A stretch of 64,000 nucleotides of DNA from Methylocystis sp. SC2 (GCF_000304315.1 NC_018485.1:2140501-2204500), one strand, 5' to 3'; positions 53,825 to 62,438 are shown, counted from the first letter of the stretch. The notes: generated by a model from the letters alone, not told the origin. Translations and numbers: made by a program.

Positions 53825-54151
53825 ATGACTGGTTTCGCGAAGACGCCATGCCCGCCCTACTACGCTGTGATTTTTACGTCGCAGCTGCACGAGACTGACG
53901 CCGCCTATGATAAAATGGCGGCTGCTCTGGCGCAGAAGGTGCGCGCGCGCCAAGGGTGCTTAGGCGTGGAAAGCGTGCGCGGCGCCAACGGCTATGGGAT
54001 TACGGTCGCGTATTTTTCGGATCATTCCGCGATCGCGAGTTGGAAAGCCAACGCCGAACACCAGGAAGCCCAGCGACTCGGCAAGGAGCGCTGGTATGAA
54101 AAATACCAGGTGCGCTTTGCGCGGGTTGAGCGCGACTATGAAGGGCCGTGA
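53825..54151 (+). CDS. Antibiotic-biosynthesis-monooxygenase (ABM) domain protein
   Basis: A 108-residue ferredoxin-like ABM-type protein. YYAVIFTSQLHETDAAYDKM and GCLGVESVRGANGYGITVAY are the two repeat strands; the C-terminal YEKYQVRFARVERDY closes the sheet. Members include small heme-degrading or quinone-oxidising enzymes, and many have no known activity. Its end overlaps the trpF GTG start by four bases, so it is co-translated with trpF, an unusual pairing. Confidence 0.8.
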   Translation: MTGFAKTPCPPYYAVIFTSQLHETDAAYDKMAAALAQKVRARQGCLGVESVRGANGYGITVAYFSDHSAIASWKANAEHQEAQRLGKERWYEKYQVRFARVERDYEGP

Positions 54152-54825
54152 CGGAAAAATCCCACGTGATCGTCAAAATCTGCGGCCTGTCCTCGCCCGA
54201 GACGCTGCTTGCGGCGATCGAGGCCGGCGCCGATATGGCGGGCTTCGTCTTCTTCGAGAAGAGCCCGCGCCATATCGATCTTGAAACCGCGCGCACGCTC
54301 GGCCTTCTCGCGCAGGAGCGCATCGCCAAGGTCGCGCTCGCCGTCGACGCCGACGACGCCGCCCTCCAAGACATTATCGACGCGCTCGCGCCAGACTATC
54401 TGCAGCTGCATGGCAAGGAAACGCCGGCGCGGGTCGCCGAGGTGAAGGCGCGTTTCGGCCTGCCGGTGATCAAGGCGGCGGGGGTCGCGACGCCCGACGA
54501 TGTCGAGGCGGCGCGCGCCTATGAAGACATCGCCGACGTCATTTTGTTTGACGCCAAGCCTGCGCCGAACGCCGCGATTCCCGGCGGCGGCGGCGTGGCC
54601 TTCGACTGGAATCTGCTGTGCGGCGTGACGGCGAAAAACTGGATGCTTTCAGGCGGACTCGATCCCGGGAACGTCGCGGCAGCGATGCGCCTGACCGGCG
54701 CCCGTGCGGTGGACGTCTCTTCCGGCGTCGAGCGCGAACGCGGCGTCAAGGACGCGGCGAAGATTGCAGCCTTCCTGGCCGCCGCTCGGCCTTCTTCGGG
54801 TGGCATAATGGGGGTAATAGCCTGA
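54148..54825 (+). CDS. trpF: Phosphoribosylanthranilate isomerase
   Basis: A 225-residue TIM barrel. VIVKICGLSSPETLLAAIEA is the family start with the catalytic Cys, LQLHGKETPARVAEV the second strand with conserved Leu-His-Gly, and LSGGLDPGNVAAAMRLTGAR the phosphate-binding end with ARAVDVSSGVER. It converts PRA to CdRP in tryptophan synthesis. The start is GTG, within the stop of the ABM gene. trpB, the usual next gene, follows only after a 1.1-kb insertion on the opposite strand. Confidence 0.95.
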   Translation: MTEKSHVIVKICGLSSPETLLAAIEAGADMAGFVFFEKSPRHIDLETARTLGLLAQERIAKVALAVDADDAALQDIIDALAPDYLQLHGKETPARVAEVKARFGLPVIKAAGVATPDDVEAARAYEDIADVILFDAKPAPNAAIPGGGGVAFDWNLLCGVTAKNWMLSGGLDPGNVAAAMRLTGARAVDVSSGVERERGVKDAAKIAAFLAAARPSSGGIMGVIA

Positions 54826-54831
54826 TTCTCA

Positions 54832-55911
54832 TTACCCTGTTTTTTGATTTGCTACCTCATTAATAATTTTGCGCCACCTTGCGCCGCGCCCTTTGCCGAT
54901 GGATTGAAGGCGCCCAGAATCGCGCTCATTGCGCAGAACATGTCGAACCATGTCCCAGCCGACGCTCGGGCAACGCTCGTGTAGTTCGGAAATCGAGAAA
55001 TCTCCGACCATCTGAGCAATCGCTTGCAGCACGAGCTGAGTCTTGACCCCTCTGCCGTCCTTCAGATCGCCGACATTGCGGGCGAACTCTTCGTATGCAG
55101 CGCGAATGACACTCAAAAAATAGGCGACCCAGGGACTCGGATCATGTCGACTTTCGTGCCAGCCCTGCGACGCTGAGTACAGCGTTTCATAGTAGCTTGC
55201 TTTTGTCCGTTCTATTAGGCGTTCGAGGGAAACGTAGCGAGCAACCTCATAGTCTTCGCGATACAGCAGCAAAACCGTAAGCAACCGCACCATACGCCCG
55301 TTTCCGTCAGAAAAAGGGTGTATGCAAAGAAAATCAAGGATGTATAGCGCAATCAGAATTAGGGGGTCGACATTTGTGTCCGCAGCCGATGCAAAATCCC
55401 GATGAAGCCCCGCCATCGCTTCAGGCGTCTTCCAAGCCGGCGTAGGCGTAAATCTCAAAAAAGTCGCGCCATCTGGTCGCCGCTCACTAATGACATTGTC
55501 CGTCTTTTTCCAATCGCCAGTATTGCCGCCGCCTGTGAACTTAAATAAATCGCGGTGAAGTTGAAGGACAAGGCTCGTCGTAAAATCCATGAAGCCGTGC
55601 CGCTCATGGATCAGGCCTAGAACATAGCGGTACCCCGCCACCTCGCCCTCCGACCTATTCGTCGGTTGCGGTTCGCCGTCGCATCGCACCAGTCGTTCGA
55701 GGACAGTGCGTGGCAGAGTAATACCTTCCAACCGATTCGACGATTCTGTGCTTTCAATAATTGCGATCTGCCTGAGATTTTCGAGAACTTCCGGCGCTCG
55801 CTCTTTGAATAGATCTTGCTTGCCCTTTCCTTCGCCAATCTCACGGACGGCGCTCACGACTTCGTGCGGCAGCGAAAGTGAATCGAGGACTTCTGGCTTG
55901 AAACTCGTCAT
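54832..55911 (-). CDS. Fic-family protein (predicted AMP-transferase)
   Basis: A 359-residue protein with the Fic motif HPFSDGNGRMVR (residues 198-209), including the catalytic His and the phosphate-binding GNGR. The inhibitory (S/T)xxxE(G/N) motif is present at residues 58-63 (S-N-R-L-E-G), preceding the Fic core, so this is a class II, self-inhibited Fic. A C-terminal winged-helix-like region (ISELHERCPSVGWDMVRHVL) follows. Base composition is plainly lower in GC than the neighbours, and it lies between trpF and trpB on the opposite strand, which indicates recent acquisition. Targets are unknown. Confidence 0.9.
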   Translation of the reverse strand: MTSFKPEVLDSLSLPHEVVSAVREIGEGKGKQDLFKERAPEVLENLRQIAIIESTESSNRLEGITLPRTVLERLVRCDGEPQPTNRSEGEVAGYRYVLGLIHERHGFMDFTTSLVLQLHRDLFKFTGGGNTGDWKKTDNVISERRPDGATFLRFTPTPAWKTPEAMAGLHRDFASAADTNVDPLILIALYILDFLCIHPFSDGNGRMVRLLTVLLLYREDYEVARYVSLERLIERTKASYYETLYSASQGWHESRHDPSPWVAYFLSVIRAAYEEFARNVGDLKDGRGVKTQLVLQAIAQMVGDFSISELHERCPSVGWDMVRHVLRNERDSGRLQSIGKGRGARWRKIINEVANQKTG

Positions 55912-56075
55912 CAGGCGCGTCTTTCGCAGAATGCCGGCAATTTCGATCGACCTAATGTAAGTTGATAAGGTTGAGGCGCAAGGAAGAGACGGGGCGGCCC
56001 GACATTTTTACAGTTGGCTTCCGTCCCCCAGACAAAACGTCTATTTAAAAGAAAAAGAGGCCAAGGGATGGTTCC

Positions 56076-57314
56076 GTGAACAAGCCGCTACCCAATTCCT
56101 TCCGCGCCGGCCCGGATGAAAACGGCCGCTTCGGCATTTTCGGCGGGCGTTTCGTCGCCGAAACGCTGATGCCGCTCGTGCTCGATCTCGAAGCGGCCTA
56201 TGAGAACGCCAAGAACGACCCGGCTTTTCACGAAGAGCTCGCCGGGCTTCACAAATATTACGTCGGGCGTCCGTCGCCGCTCTATTTCGCCGAGCGCATC
56301 ACCGACTATGTGCGTGAGCGCGCCGGCGAAGGCAAAGGCGCCAAGGTCTATTTCAAGCGCGACGAGCTCAACCACACCGGCGCGCATAAGATCAACAATG
56401 TGCTCGGGCAGATTCTGCTCGCGCGGCGCATGGGCAAGAAGCGCATCATCGCCGAGACAGGCGCCGGCCAGCATGGCGTCGCCACCGCCACCGCCTGCGC
56501 GCGCTTCGGATTGGATTGCGTCGTCTATATGGGCGCGGTCGACGTCGAGCGGCAGAAGCCCAACGTCTTCCGCATGAAGATGCTCGGCGCCGAGGTCATT
56601 CCCGTGCAGTCGGGCGCGCGCACGCTGAAAGACGCCATGAACGAAGCGCTGCGCGACTGGGTGACCAATGTCGCCGACACTTTCTATTGCATCGGCACGG
56701 CGGCGGGGCCGCATCCCTATCCGGCGATGGTGCGCGACTTCCAGTCGATCATCGGTAATGAGACGCGCGTGCAGATGCAGGAGATGGAGGGGCGCCTCCC
56801 CGATTCGCTCGTCGCCTGCATCGGCGGCGGCTCCAACGCCATCGGCCTGTTTCATCCGTTTCTCGACGACGCCAGCGTCGAGATCTACGGCGTCGAAGCT
56901 GCGGGCCATGGCGTCGACGTGCCGAACGGCCATGCGGCCTCGCTCATCGGCGGGCGCCCGGGCGTGCTGCACGGCAACCGCACCTATCTGTTGATGGATG
57001 ACGATGGCCAGATTCTCGAAGGCCATTCGATTTCGGCGGGCCTCGATTATCCCGGCATCGGTCCCGAACATTCATGGCTGCATGAGATCGGCCGCGTGAA
57101 ATATCTGAACGCCACCGACAAGGAGGCGCTGAACGCTTTTCAGCTCTGTTCGAAGCTCGAGGGGATCATCCCGGCGCTTGAACCTTCTCACGCGCTGGCG
57201 AAAGTGTTCGAACTCGCGGCGCAAAAGCCGCGCGATCATCTGATGGTGATGAATATGTGCGGCCGCGGCGACAAGGATATTTTCACGGTCGCCGAGCATC
57301 TCGGCGGGATGTGA
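56076..57314 (+). CDS. trpB: Tryptophan synthase, beta subunit
   Basis: A 412-residue PLP enzyme. [20 protein letters not shown] carries the Schiff-base Lys, [20 protein letters not shown] and [15 protein letters not shown] are the substrate and phosphate loops, and the C-terminus has [20 protein letters not shown]. It joins serine and indole to tryptophan. The start is GTG at 56076. The partner trpA is not found downstream: the next gene is unrelated and on the other strand. AAGGG lies upstream. Confidence 0.97.
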   Translation: MNKPLPNSFRAGPDENGRFGIFGGRFVAETLMPLVLDLEAAYENAKNDPAFHEELAGLHKYYVGRPSPLYFAERITDYVRERAGEGKGAKVYFKRDELNHTGAHKINNVLGQILLARRMGKKRIIAETGAGQHGVATATACARFGLDCVVYMGAVDVERQKPNVFRMKMLGAEVIPVQSGARTLKDAMNEALRDWVTNVADTFYCIGTAAGPHPYPAMVRDFQSIIGNETRVQMQEMEGRLPDSLVACIGGGSNAIGLFHPFLDDASVEIYGVEAAGHGVDVPNGHAASLIGGRPGVLHGNRTYLLMDDDGQILEGHSISAGLDYPGIGPEHSWLHEIGRVKYLNATDKEALNAFQLCSKLEGIIPALEPSHALAKVFELAAQKPRDHLMVMNMCGRGDKDIFTVAEHLGGM

Positions 57315-57336
57315 AAGGGGGCGTGACGGATGAGGA

Positions 57337-57358
57337 CCCTCATCCGACAGCATGAGGG
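57337..57358. terminator. Small hairpin between trpB and the convergent DUF1624 gene
   Basis: CCCTCAT / ATGAGGG arms of 7 bp with an 8-base loop. It resembles a shortened end of the CCTCATCCTGAGGAG repeat type and lies where two convergent transcripts would meet. No T tract is present, so terminator activity is uncertain. Confidence 0.45.
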
Positions 57359-57369
57359 CAATGCAAGGC

Positions 57370-58314
57370 TCATCTGTCCTGCGCCACACACTTTTGCGCG
57401 ATCTCATTGAGCCTTCGCCCGCGCTCGATCTCATCGGTTACGCCGGCGAGCGCCCTGCTGCGGATCGTCTCCCGCGCCGTGCACTGGCAGGCGTCGTGGC
57501 AAGCCTTTCCTTCTCCGCCGTCCTCCAAGCAGCGCGCTTCGCATGAGGCGATGAATTCCGTCGCGTCGACCGCGGGCGGTACGAGATAGGCGATGCCCAT
57601 AAGGAACGCGAAGAGCGCCGGCTGGTGCGCGAGATAGATGAGCAGGCTGTGCCGGCCGAGGAAGGGAAGCCATTCCCTCTTAGCAGGTGTGGGGAGAGGG
57701 TTAGCGCCCTCGCCGCTCGCACTCGCCCTTACCCCGTAAATGGGGAGAGACAGCTTTCCCGCCGCGACGCCGAGCAGCAGCGCGCCGGCCCAGGGAAACA
57801 GCGGGCGCCAGTCCTGGGTCATCGGCTCGCTGGTCGACAGCCCGAGCCATTGCAGCGAATCGGCGTTGAAGGCGGACGAGGTGAAGAACGCCCCGCCGAC
57901 AAGGAAGAAAGCGCCGGCGGCGAGCGCGACGGGCCAGGGCGCGAGCAGAAAGGGAACCGCGATCAGGCTTGCGACCGCGATGCAATGCAGAATGCCGAAG
58001 AACACAAAAGCGTTGGGAAAAAGCGCATAGGTGCCCGCGCTCACCAGCGCCGCCGCCGCGCCGATGAGCGCCAAGCGGCGCCAGAAGGCCGACCAGCGGA
58101 TATGAGCGCGATTCGCCAGGACCAGCGCAACGCCGGCGATGAAGAGAAAGGCGAAGGCGATCGAATGGCCGAAGATCCTGACCGGAGCCGTCCAAGGAAG
58201 ATTGGCCGGCGCATAGCCGAAATGCGCGAGATCCCAGATGACGTGAAAAACCACCATCGCCAGGACGGCGATCCCGCGCGCCGCGTCGAGCGCCCGCCAG
58301 CGGCCCTGACTCAT
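57370..58314 (-). CDS. DUF1624 membrane protein (heparan-alpha-glucosaminide N-acetyltransferase-like) with in-frame repeat insert
   Basis: A 314-residue multipass membrane protein. RWRALDAARGIAVLAMVVFH is the DUF1624 signature; several hydrophobic helices follow. Residues 190-215 (PIYGVRASASGEGANPLPTP then AKREW) are encoded by a short palindromic repeat and break the usual join between GKL and LGRHSLLIYLAHQP. The C-terminal tail has C258-x3-C262-x9-C272-x3-C276-x-C278, a twin CX3C pattern. ATG 58314 overlaps the stop of the Tat-protein gene upstream in the transcript. An acyl-transfer role on cell-surface sugar is suggested by homology, not shown. Confidence 0.82.
   Translation of the reverse strand: MSQGRWRALDAARGIAVLAMVVFHVIWDLAHFGYAPANLPWTAPVRIFGHSIAFAFLFIAGVALVLANRAHIRWSAFWRRLALIGAAAALVSAGTYALFPNAFVFFGILHCIAVASLIAVPFLLAPWPVALAAGAFFLVGGAFFTSSAFNADSLQWLGLSTSEPMTQDWRPLFPWAGALLLGVAAGKLSLPIYGVRASASGEGANPLPTPAKREWLPFLGRHSLLIYLAHQPALFAFLMGIAYLVPPAVDATEFIASCEARCLEDGGEGKACHDACQCTARETIRSRALAGVTDEIERGRRLNEIAQKCVAQDR
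57671..57752. repeat. Palindromic repeat inside the DUF1624 coding sequence
   Basis: Reading the minus strand from 57752, CTCTCCCCATTTACGGGGTA starts the element, and GCTAACCCTCTCCCCACACC lies near its other end. It is of the 'CCCTCTCCCC...GGGGAGAGGG' intergenic type common in Hyphomicrobiales. Its length is compatible with the reading frame, so it adds about 26 residues instead of stopping the gene. Confidence 0.65.
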
Positions 58315-59309
58315 CGCCGCGCGGCCGCCGGCGGCGCGCCCTGGAACTTGCTGAACACCATGTCGGGCGCGGAAAGATTGTGGCGCGAAGGCAGATGGCG
58401 GCCGACCCACGCTTCCGTCGCGCTGGCGCCGGGGAAGCGAATGACGGGCGCCTCCTCCCAACTCTTGCCGCGCTTGCTGCGCCAGGCGACGATCGCGGCG
58501 TCGCTCATCGTCTCCATGGCGTACATCGACCGCAGCGCCGCGAAGGGCAATCCGTTCGGCATCGCCTGGCTGAAGGAGACATCGAGCGTTATCCGGTCCT
58601 GATCGACGCTCTTGATCGAGAGGCGGCCTTCGCCGCCGCGCCTAAATTTGAGGATCAGGCTGCGCGATTCAGGCTCGAAGACGATTTCCTCGATATCGAC
58701 GATCGGCCGCTCCTGCGTCTCGACCGGCCCGACGAGAAAGGACGAGCCGTAAGCCGTCCAGCGCATGTCTTCGAAGGGCAGCGGCCGCGCCCGCCAATAG
58801 CCGTCGGGCGGGTAGAGCACCATGATCTCTTCGGCGCGCTCGCGATACCACATCCAGAATTGGATGAGATGGAATCCCCGCTCCACCCGATCGCCGACGC
58901 GGATCGGCACGTCGTTCGGCCGCCAGAACGAGGGAAAGGTGTAGCCCGTCAGCCAGAATTCCGGCGTCTCCCAGAAGGTCTTGCGGCGCGCCTGTGAAAA
59001 CGCCTTGGGGTCGACGGTGAAATCGCAGCTCGACCAGTCGGGCGCCCAGCGATCCGAGGCGATCGTGTTGATGTAGGAGGGGTGCACCGCCTGGATTTGC
59101 AGACTGCGCACGCGCGGCGAGATGAAGTCGAGCTCGACATTGTCCTTCTCGGCGCAGAGCTCCGGCGCCGAATTATTCTCGACGCGAACCTGCAACTCTT
59201 CGGCCGCGTCCGGAGCCTGCGCCGCGGCTGAGCCGGCGAAGGCCAAGCCGCCAGCCCCCAAGCCGCCGGCTCCCAAAAGAAAGCGGCGGCGATCGAATGT
59301 CGTCGTCAA
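58311..59309 (-). CDS. Tat-exported protein of unknown function
   Basis: A 332-residue protein with a twin-arginine signal (FDRRRFLLGAGGLGAGGLAF then a hydrophobic stretch and AQA), so it is folded before export. The mature part is rich in aromatic residues and beta-type stretches (SFWRPNDVPIRVGDRVERGF, FHLIQFWMWYRERAEEIMVL). It is coupled to the DUF1624 gene by a four-base overlap, which suggests a shared task at the envelope. I considered a short OpgG-like protein, but length and motifs do not support it. No known family is recognised. Confidence 0.7.
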   Translation of the reverse strand: MTTTFDRRRFLLGAGGLGAGGLAFAGSAAAQAPDAAEELQVRVENNSAPELCAEKDNVELDFISPRVRSLQIQAVHPSYINTIASDRWAPDWSSCDFTVDPKAFSQARRKTFWETPEFWLTGYTFPSFWRPNDVPIRVGDRVERGFHLIQFWMWYRERAEEIMVLYPPDGYWRARPLPFEDMRWTAYGSSFLVGPVETQERPIVDIEEIVFEPESRSLILKFRRGGEGRLSIKSVDQDRITLDVSFSQAMPNGLPFAALRSMYAMETMSDAAIVAWRSKRGKSWEEAPVIRFPGASATEAWVGRHLPSRHNLSAPDMVFSKFQGAPPAAARR

Positions 59310-59442
59310 GCGGAAGATTCCCTGTTGCTTTTGAGGTCCTTATCGCGCGCAAAGGAAGCGCGCGGCAAGCGTCCGATGCATTAACGGACCGCAAAAGGCG
59401 AAAACAAGGAGTGGGCCCGCCCAGCGAGGACAGGCCCTTGCA

Positions 59443-59557
59443 TAGAGCAGGCTCCGAAAAAATTGGCGAAGGTTTTCGATGAGAACCCGCTCCACCATTG
59501 CGAGCTTGAGCGAGTCCTATCGATCACGTGATTCCCTGCGACCGGGAGGCGCTCAGG
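59443..59557. repeat. Dispersed repeat, copy C (115 bp)
   Basis: Begins TAGAGCAGGCTCCGAAAAAA, as in copy A, and continues through ATCGATCACGTGATTCC to GGAGGCGCTCAGG. It aligns with copy A along its full length with roughly three-quarters identity by eye. Its right end stops 3 bases before the stop codon of the L,D-transpeptidase gene (59561-59563, minus strand). Confidence 0.75.
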
Positions 59558-59560
59558 CGT

Positions 59561-60112
59561 TCAGAACGGGCCGCCGCCAAAGAGGGCGGCGAAAGGATCG
59601 GCGACGGCGTATCCATCGCCATAGGAATGACGTCCCCGCGATCCCGCATAGGCGACGCCGCTCGCCCGCCGCGCGCTGGCGTAGTATTGGCCATGCGGCG
59701 GCGCGCCGGTGATCGAAATGCGGCCGCCTTCATTCTGCACCATCTGATACAGCATCGCCGCGTGGCCGGGCGAGAGGCGCACGCAGCCGTGCGAGGCCGG
59801 TCGGCCGAGCATCCCGGTCTCATAAGAGCCGTGAATCGCGTAGCCGCCGCGGAAAAAGATCGAGTGGGGCATGGGCGACATGTGATACTTTCGCGAATAA
59901 TGCATGGGCTGCATGCCGGTGGGCGCAAACGAGCCGCGCGGCGTAGAATAGCCGGCGCGGGCGGTCGACACCGGCCACGAATAGCTGCCCGACGAAGACT
60001 GCACATGCATGGTCTGCGTCGAAAGATTGATGTGGATGTGGGCGGCGGCGTTCGCCGCGCTCGCCCACGCAACCGGACAAAGGATGAAAGGAAGGATGAC
60101 GCGAATACGCAT
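59561..60112 (-). CDS. L,D-transpeptidase (YkuD domain)
   Basis: A 183-residue secreted enzyme; signal peptide MRIRVILPFILCPVAWASAA then NA. The catalytic segment FFRGGYAIHGSYETGMLGRP then ASHGCVRLSP matches HX14-17[ST]HGC with the nucleophile Cys. It should cross-link peptidoglycan with 3-3 bonds or attach a protein to it. The C-terminal tail is Gly/Tyr-rich. The next gene encodes another peptidoglycan enzyme, MepA, in divergent orientation. The dispersed repeat copy C directly follows its stop. Confidence 0.93.
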   Translation of the reverse strand: MRIRVILPFILCPVAWASAANAAAHIHINLSTQTMHVQSSSGSYSWPVSTARAGYSTPRGSFAPTGMQPMHYSRKYHMSPMPHSIFFRGGYAIHGSYETGMLGRPASHGCVRLSPGHAAMLYQMVQNEGGRISITGAPPHGQYYASARRASGVAYAGSRGRHSYGDGYAVADPFAALFGGGPF

Positions 60113-60269
60113 GATGGACTCCTAACCCAACGCGCGGGCGCCTCGCCGGGCATTTTGCTGTGGCTTGGCGCTCCATAAAGCTAAATGAAGCGGTAAGCTT
60201 TCCCGGCAAGGATGAATCGCAAACCTTTGCGCCGGCGACGCGCGCTTCGCGACTGGGGGCGAAACGCCC

Positions 60270-61208
60270 ATGACGACAGATTCGATATTGCGCGCGCTCC
60301 GCGCGGCGCTGTTCGCCTTACCGTCCTTGACGACGCTGACGCCGATGGACGGCGCTCTGGCGCAGGATAAGGGCGCGATCGACCCGAAGCCGCTGCCGCC
60401 GCTCGCCAATCCGTCCAGTCCGGTGACGCCGGCGCGAGAGCTGTTCGGCCGCGCGCAGGCGGCGGCGCCGCTTCATCCCGATCCGATCGGCTTCTATTCG
60501 CGCGGCTGTCTCGCGGGCGGCGAGCCGCTGCCGATCAACGGCCCCCACTGGCAGGTCATGCGCCTGTCGCGCAACCGCAATTGGGGACATCCCAATCTCA
60601 TCGCCTTTCTTAAAAACTATTCGTCGAAAGCGGCGAGGGAGTCGGGCTGGCCGGGCCTGCTCATCGGCGATCTGTCGCAACCGCGCGGCGGGCCGATGCT
60701 CTCCGGCCACGCGTCGCATCAGATCGGGCTCGACGCCGATATCTGGCTTGCGCCGATGCCCGACCGCGAACTCACCCGCGAAGAGCGCGAAGAGCTGATG
60801 TCGACCGACGTCGTGCGCGACGACGGGCTCGACGTCCGCCCCGAGGTCTGGAGCGCCGGCCACATCGCCGTGATCCGGGCGGCGGCGATGGAGCCGGCCG
60901 TGCAGCGCATCTTCGTCAACGCCGCGATCAAACGCGCGCTCTGCCGCTCGGCGCAGGGCCAGAACTGGATGCACAAGGTCCGGCCGATGTGGGGGCACAA
61001 CTACCACTTCCACATCCGGCTTCACTGCCCGAACGGCTCCAACTGCCGCGATCAGGACCCCACGCCCGCCGGCGACGGCTGCGACGCCTCGCTCGCCTGG
61101 TGGTTCCAGGACGGGGTGCTGCACGCGAAGAAATCAGGAAAAAGCTGGCCGCCGATGACCATGGCGGGCCTGCCCGCCGCCTGCCGCGAGGTGCTGCGCG
61201 CGCAGTAG
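60270..61208 (+). CDS. mepA: Penicillin-insensitive murein endopeptidase MepA
   Basis: A 312-residue periplasmic zinc metallopeptidase (LAS/M74 type). The signal peptide is followed by the zinc motif GHASHQIGLDADIWLAPMPD (H-x6-D) and MWGHNYHFHIRLHCPNGSNC with the terminal HxH. It cuts the D-Ala-mDAP cross-bridge. The gene is divergent from the L,D-transpeptidase gene across a 157-base intergenic region, suggesting coordinated cell-wall remodelling. It is convergent with msrA. Confidence 0.94.
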   Translation: MTTDSILRALRAALFALPSLTTLTPMDGALAQDKGAIDPKPLPPLANPSSPVTPARELFGRAQAAAPLHPDPIGFYSRGCLAGGEPLPINGPHWQVMRLSRNRNWGHPNLIAFLKNYSSKAARESGWPGLLIGDLSQPRGGPMLSGHASHQIGLDADIWLAPMPDRELTREEREELMSTDVVRDDGLDVRPEVWSAGHIAVIRAAAMEPAVQRIFVNAAIKRALCRSAQGQNWMHKVRPMWGHNYHFHIRLHCPNGSNCRDQDPTPAGDGCDASLAWWFQDGVLHAKKSGKSWPPMTMAGLPAACREVLRAQ

Positions 61209-61210
61209 CC

Positions 61211-61861
61211 TCAGCCGGAGCAGTCGCCGAGCGGGCAGGCGACGCCGGTGCCGCCCAGTCCGCAGTAGCCGCCAGGATTTTTGGCGAGATACTGCTGGTG
61301 ATACGCCTCGGCGTAATAAAACGGCGGGTTTTCGAGGATTTCCGTCGTGATCGCGCCGAGGCCCGCCTGCGTCAATACGCGTTGATACATGGCGAGCGAC
61401 TCCTTCGCGGCGGCGAGCTGTTCCGGCGTCGAGACGTAGATCGCCGAGCGATATTGCGTGCCGGAATCATTGCCCTGGCGCATGCCCTGCGTCGGGTCAT
61501 GGCCCTCCCAGAAGATGCGCAGCAGCTGGTCGAAGGTCATCATCGGCGGCTGGTAGACGACGCGCACCACCTCCGCATGGCCGGTGCGGCCGCTGCAGAC
61601 GTCCTCATAGGTGGGATTTTTCGTCGTTCCGCCGGCGTAGCCGACCGCCGTCACAAAGACGCCGTCGCCCGCCTGCCAGAACTTGCGCTCCGCGCCCCAA
61701 AAGCAGCCCATGCCGAAGAGGACCTGTTCGGACCCGAGCGGAAACGGCGGGTCGAGCGGCCGCCCGCTGACGAAATGAAGCGCCCCATGCGCCACGGGCG
61801 TTTCGCGGTCGGGAATGGGCCCGAGCAGTTTGGAAAGACCGAGTTCGTCGAAGATCGTCAT
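61211..61861 (-). CDS. msrA: Peptide methionine (S)-S-oxide reductase MsrA
   Basis: A 216-residue reductase. [16 protein letters not shown] holds the catalytic Cys, [20 protein letters not shown] and [20 protein letters not shown] are the substrate-binding strands, and the C-terminal [20 protein letters not shown] provides recycling Cys. The start is ATG 61861; the longer frame upstream runs through the tRNA-Ser region and is not a real N-terminus. It repairs oxidised Met in proteins. It is convergent with mepA with a two-base gap. Confidence 0.95.
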   Translation of the reverse strand: MTIFDELGLSKLLGPIPDRETPVAHGALHFVSGRPLDPPFPLGSEQVLFGMGCFWGAERKFWQAGDGVFVTAVGYAGGTTKNPTYEDVCSGRTGHAEVVRVVYQPPMMTFDQLLRIFWEGHDPTQGMRQGNDSGTQYRSAIYVSTPEQLAAAKESLAMYQRVLTQAGLGAITTEILENPPFYYAEAYHQQYLAKNPGGYCGLGGTGVACPLGDCSG

Positions 61862-61893
61862 GACGCCGATATAGTGTGGCGGCTCGCGGGAGA

Positions 61894-62211
61894 CTAGCGG
61901 CGGGCGTAGTAGAGCGGCGCCGACCGCCGATGGCTGAGCAGGATCAGCAGGGCCCCGACGCCGCCGAAGGCGACGCTGACCGGCGCCAGCATCAGCGTGG
62001 TCAGAACCGGATCCCACAGAAAGGCCGAGACGCTCTCGACGCTCGACTGCAGCGACTGATAGAGGCCGGGAAACACCGTGGACGCGCCCCTGTTGATGCT
62101 CGTCACCATGACGCGGCCGGCGGCGATCGAGCGCGTGCCGTCGACGATGAGGGCGATGAAGCCGCCGGCGAGCAAGAGAAGGCCGATCAGTCGGATGAGG
62201 AGTCGCAGCAT
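61894..62211 (-). CDS. Small integral membrane protein, two-helix
   Basis: A 105-residue protein. ATG 62211 follows GAAGAG and begins [20 protein letters not shown] then [13 protein letters not shown], a first transmembrane helix. A second helix ([20 protein letters not shown] then ILL) precedes a short basic tail. This length and the '[12 protein letters not shown]' block are shared by a conserved family in Hyphomicrobiales. Function is unknown. It lies 32 bases upstream of msrA on the same strand, so co-transcription is likely. Confidence 0.75.
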   Translation of the reverse strand: MLRLLIRLIGLLLLAGGFIALIVDGTRSIAAGRVMVTSINRGASTVFPGLYQSLQSSVESVSAFLWDPVLTTLMLAPVSVAFGGVGALLILLSHRRSAPLYYARR

Positions 62212-62339
62212 GGTCTCTTCGTGCGAACGTAGATGTTGCGATGGGTTCGAAAAAGCGTGGGGAGAATAGGCGCCGCGGGCGCGTCTGTCCATGCTTGGCG
62301 TTGCGTTCCGGTCGCGCGTGAATATAGTGCGCGCTTCGC

Positions 62340-62429
62340 GGAGGGGTGGCCGAGTGGTTGAAGGCGCACGCCTGGAAAGTGTGTATGCGGGAAACCGTAT
62401 CGCGGGTTCGAATCCCGCCCCCTCCGCCA
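62340..62429 (+). tRNA. tRNA-Ser (anticodon GGA)
   Basis: A 90-nt type II tRNA with a variable arm. It starts GGAGGGGTGGCCGAGTGGTT and ends CCCCCTCCGCCA with encoded CCA. The anticodon loop CTGGAAA gives GGA, and the long variable stem is TGCGGG/CCGTATC-type pairing before the T arm. Confidence 0.95.
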
Positions 62430-62438
62430 CGTCGGAAC

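Noticed and set aside
50589..53849. A 1086-codon open frame on the minus strand over the helicase and manC genes
   Set aside because: Shadow of two strong plus-strand genes; composition is Arg/Gly/Ala-rich and without any family motif.
54832..55911. Fic gene as a toxin-antitoxin pair
   Set aside because: No separate antitoxin frame is adjacent, and the inhibitory motif is inside the same protein, so a two-gene system is not supported.
58311..59309. Glucan synthesis protein OpgG/MdoG
   Set aside because: The protein is only 332 residues and lacks the OpgG motifs; it is described as an unknown Tat-exported protein.
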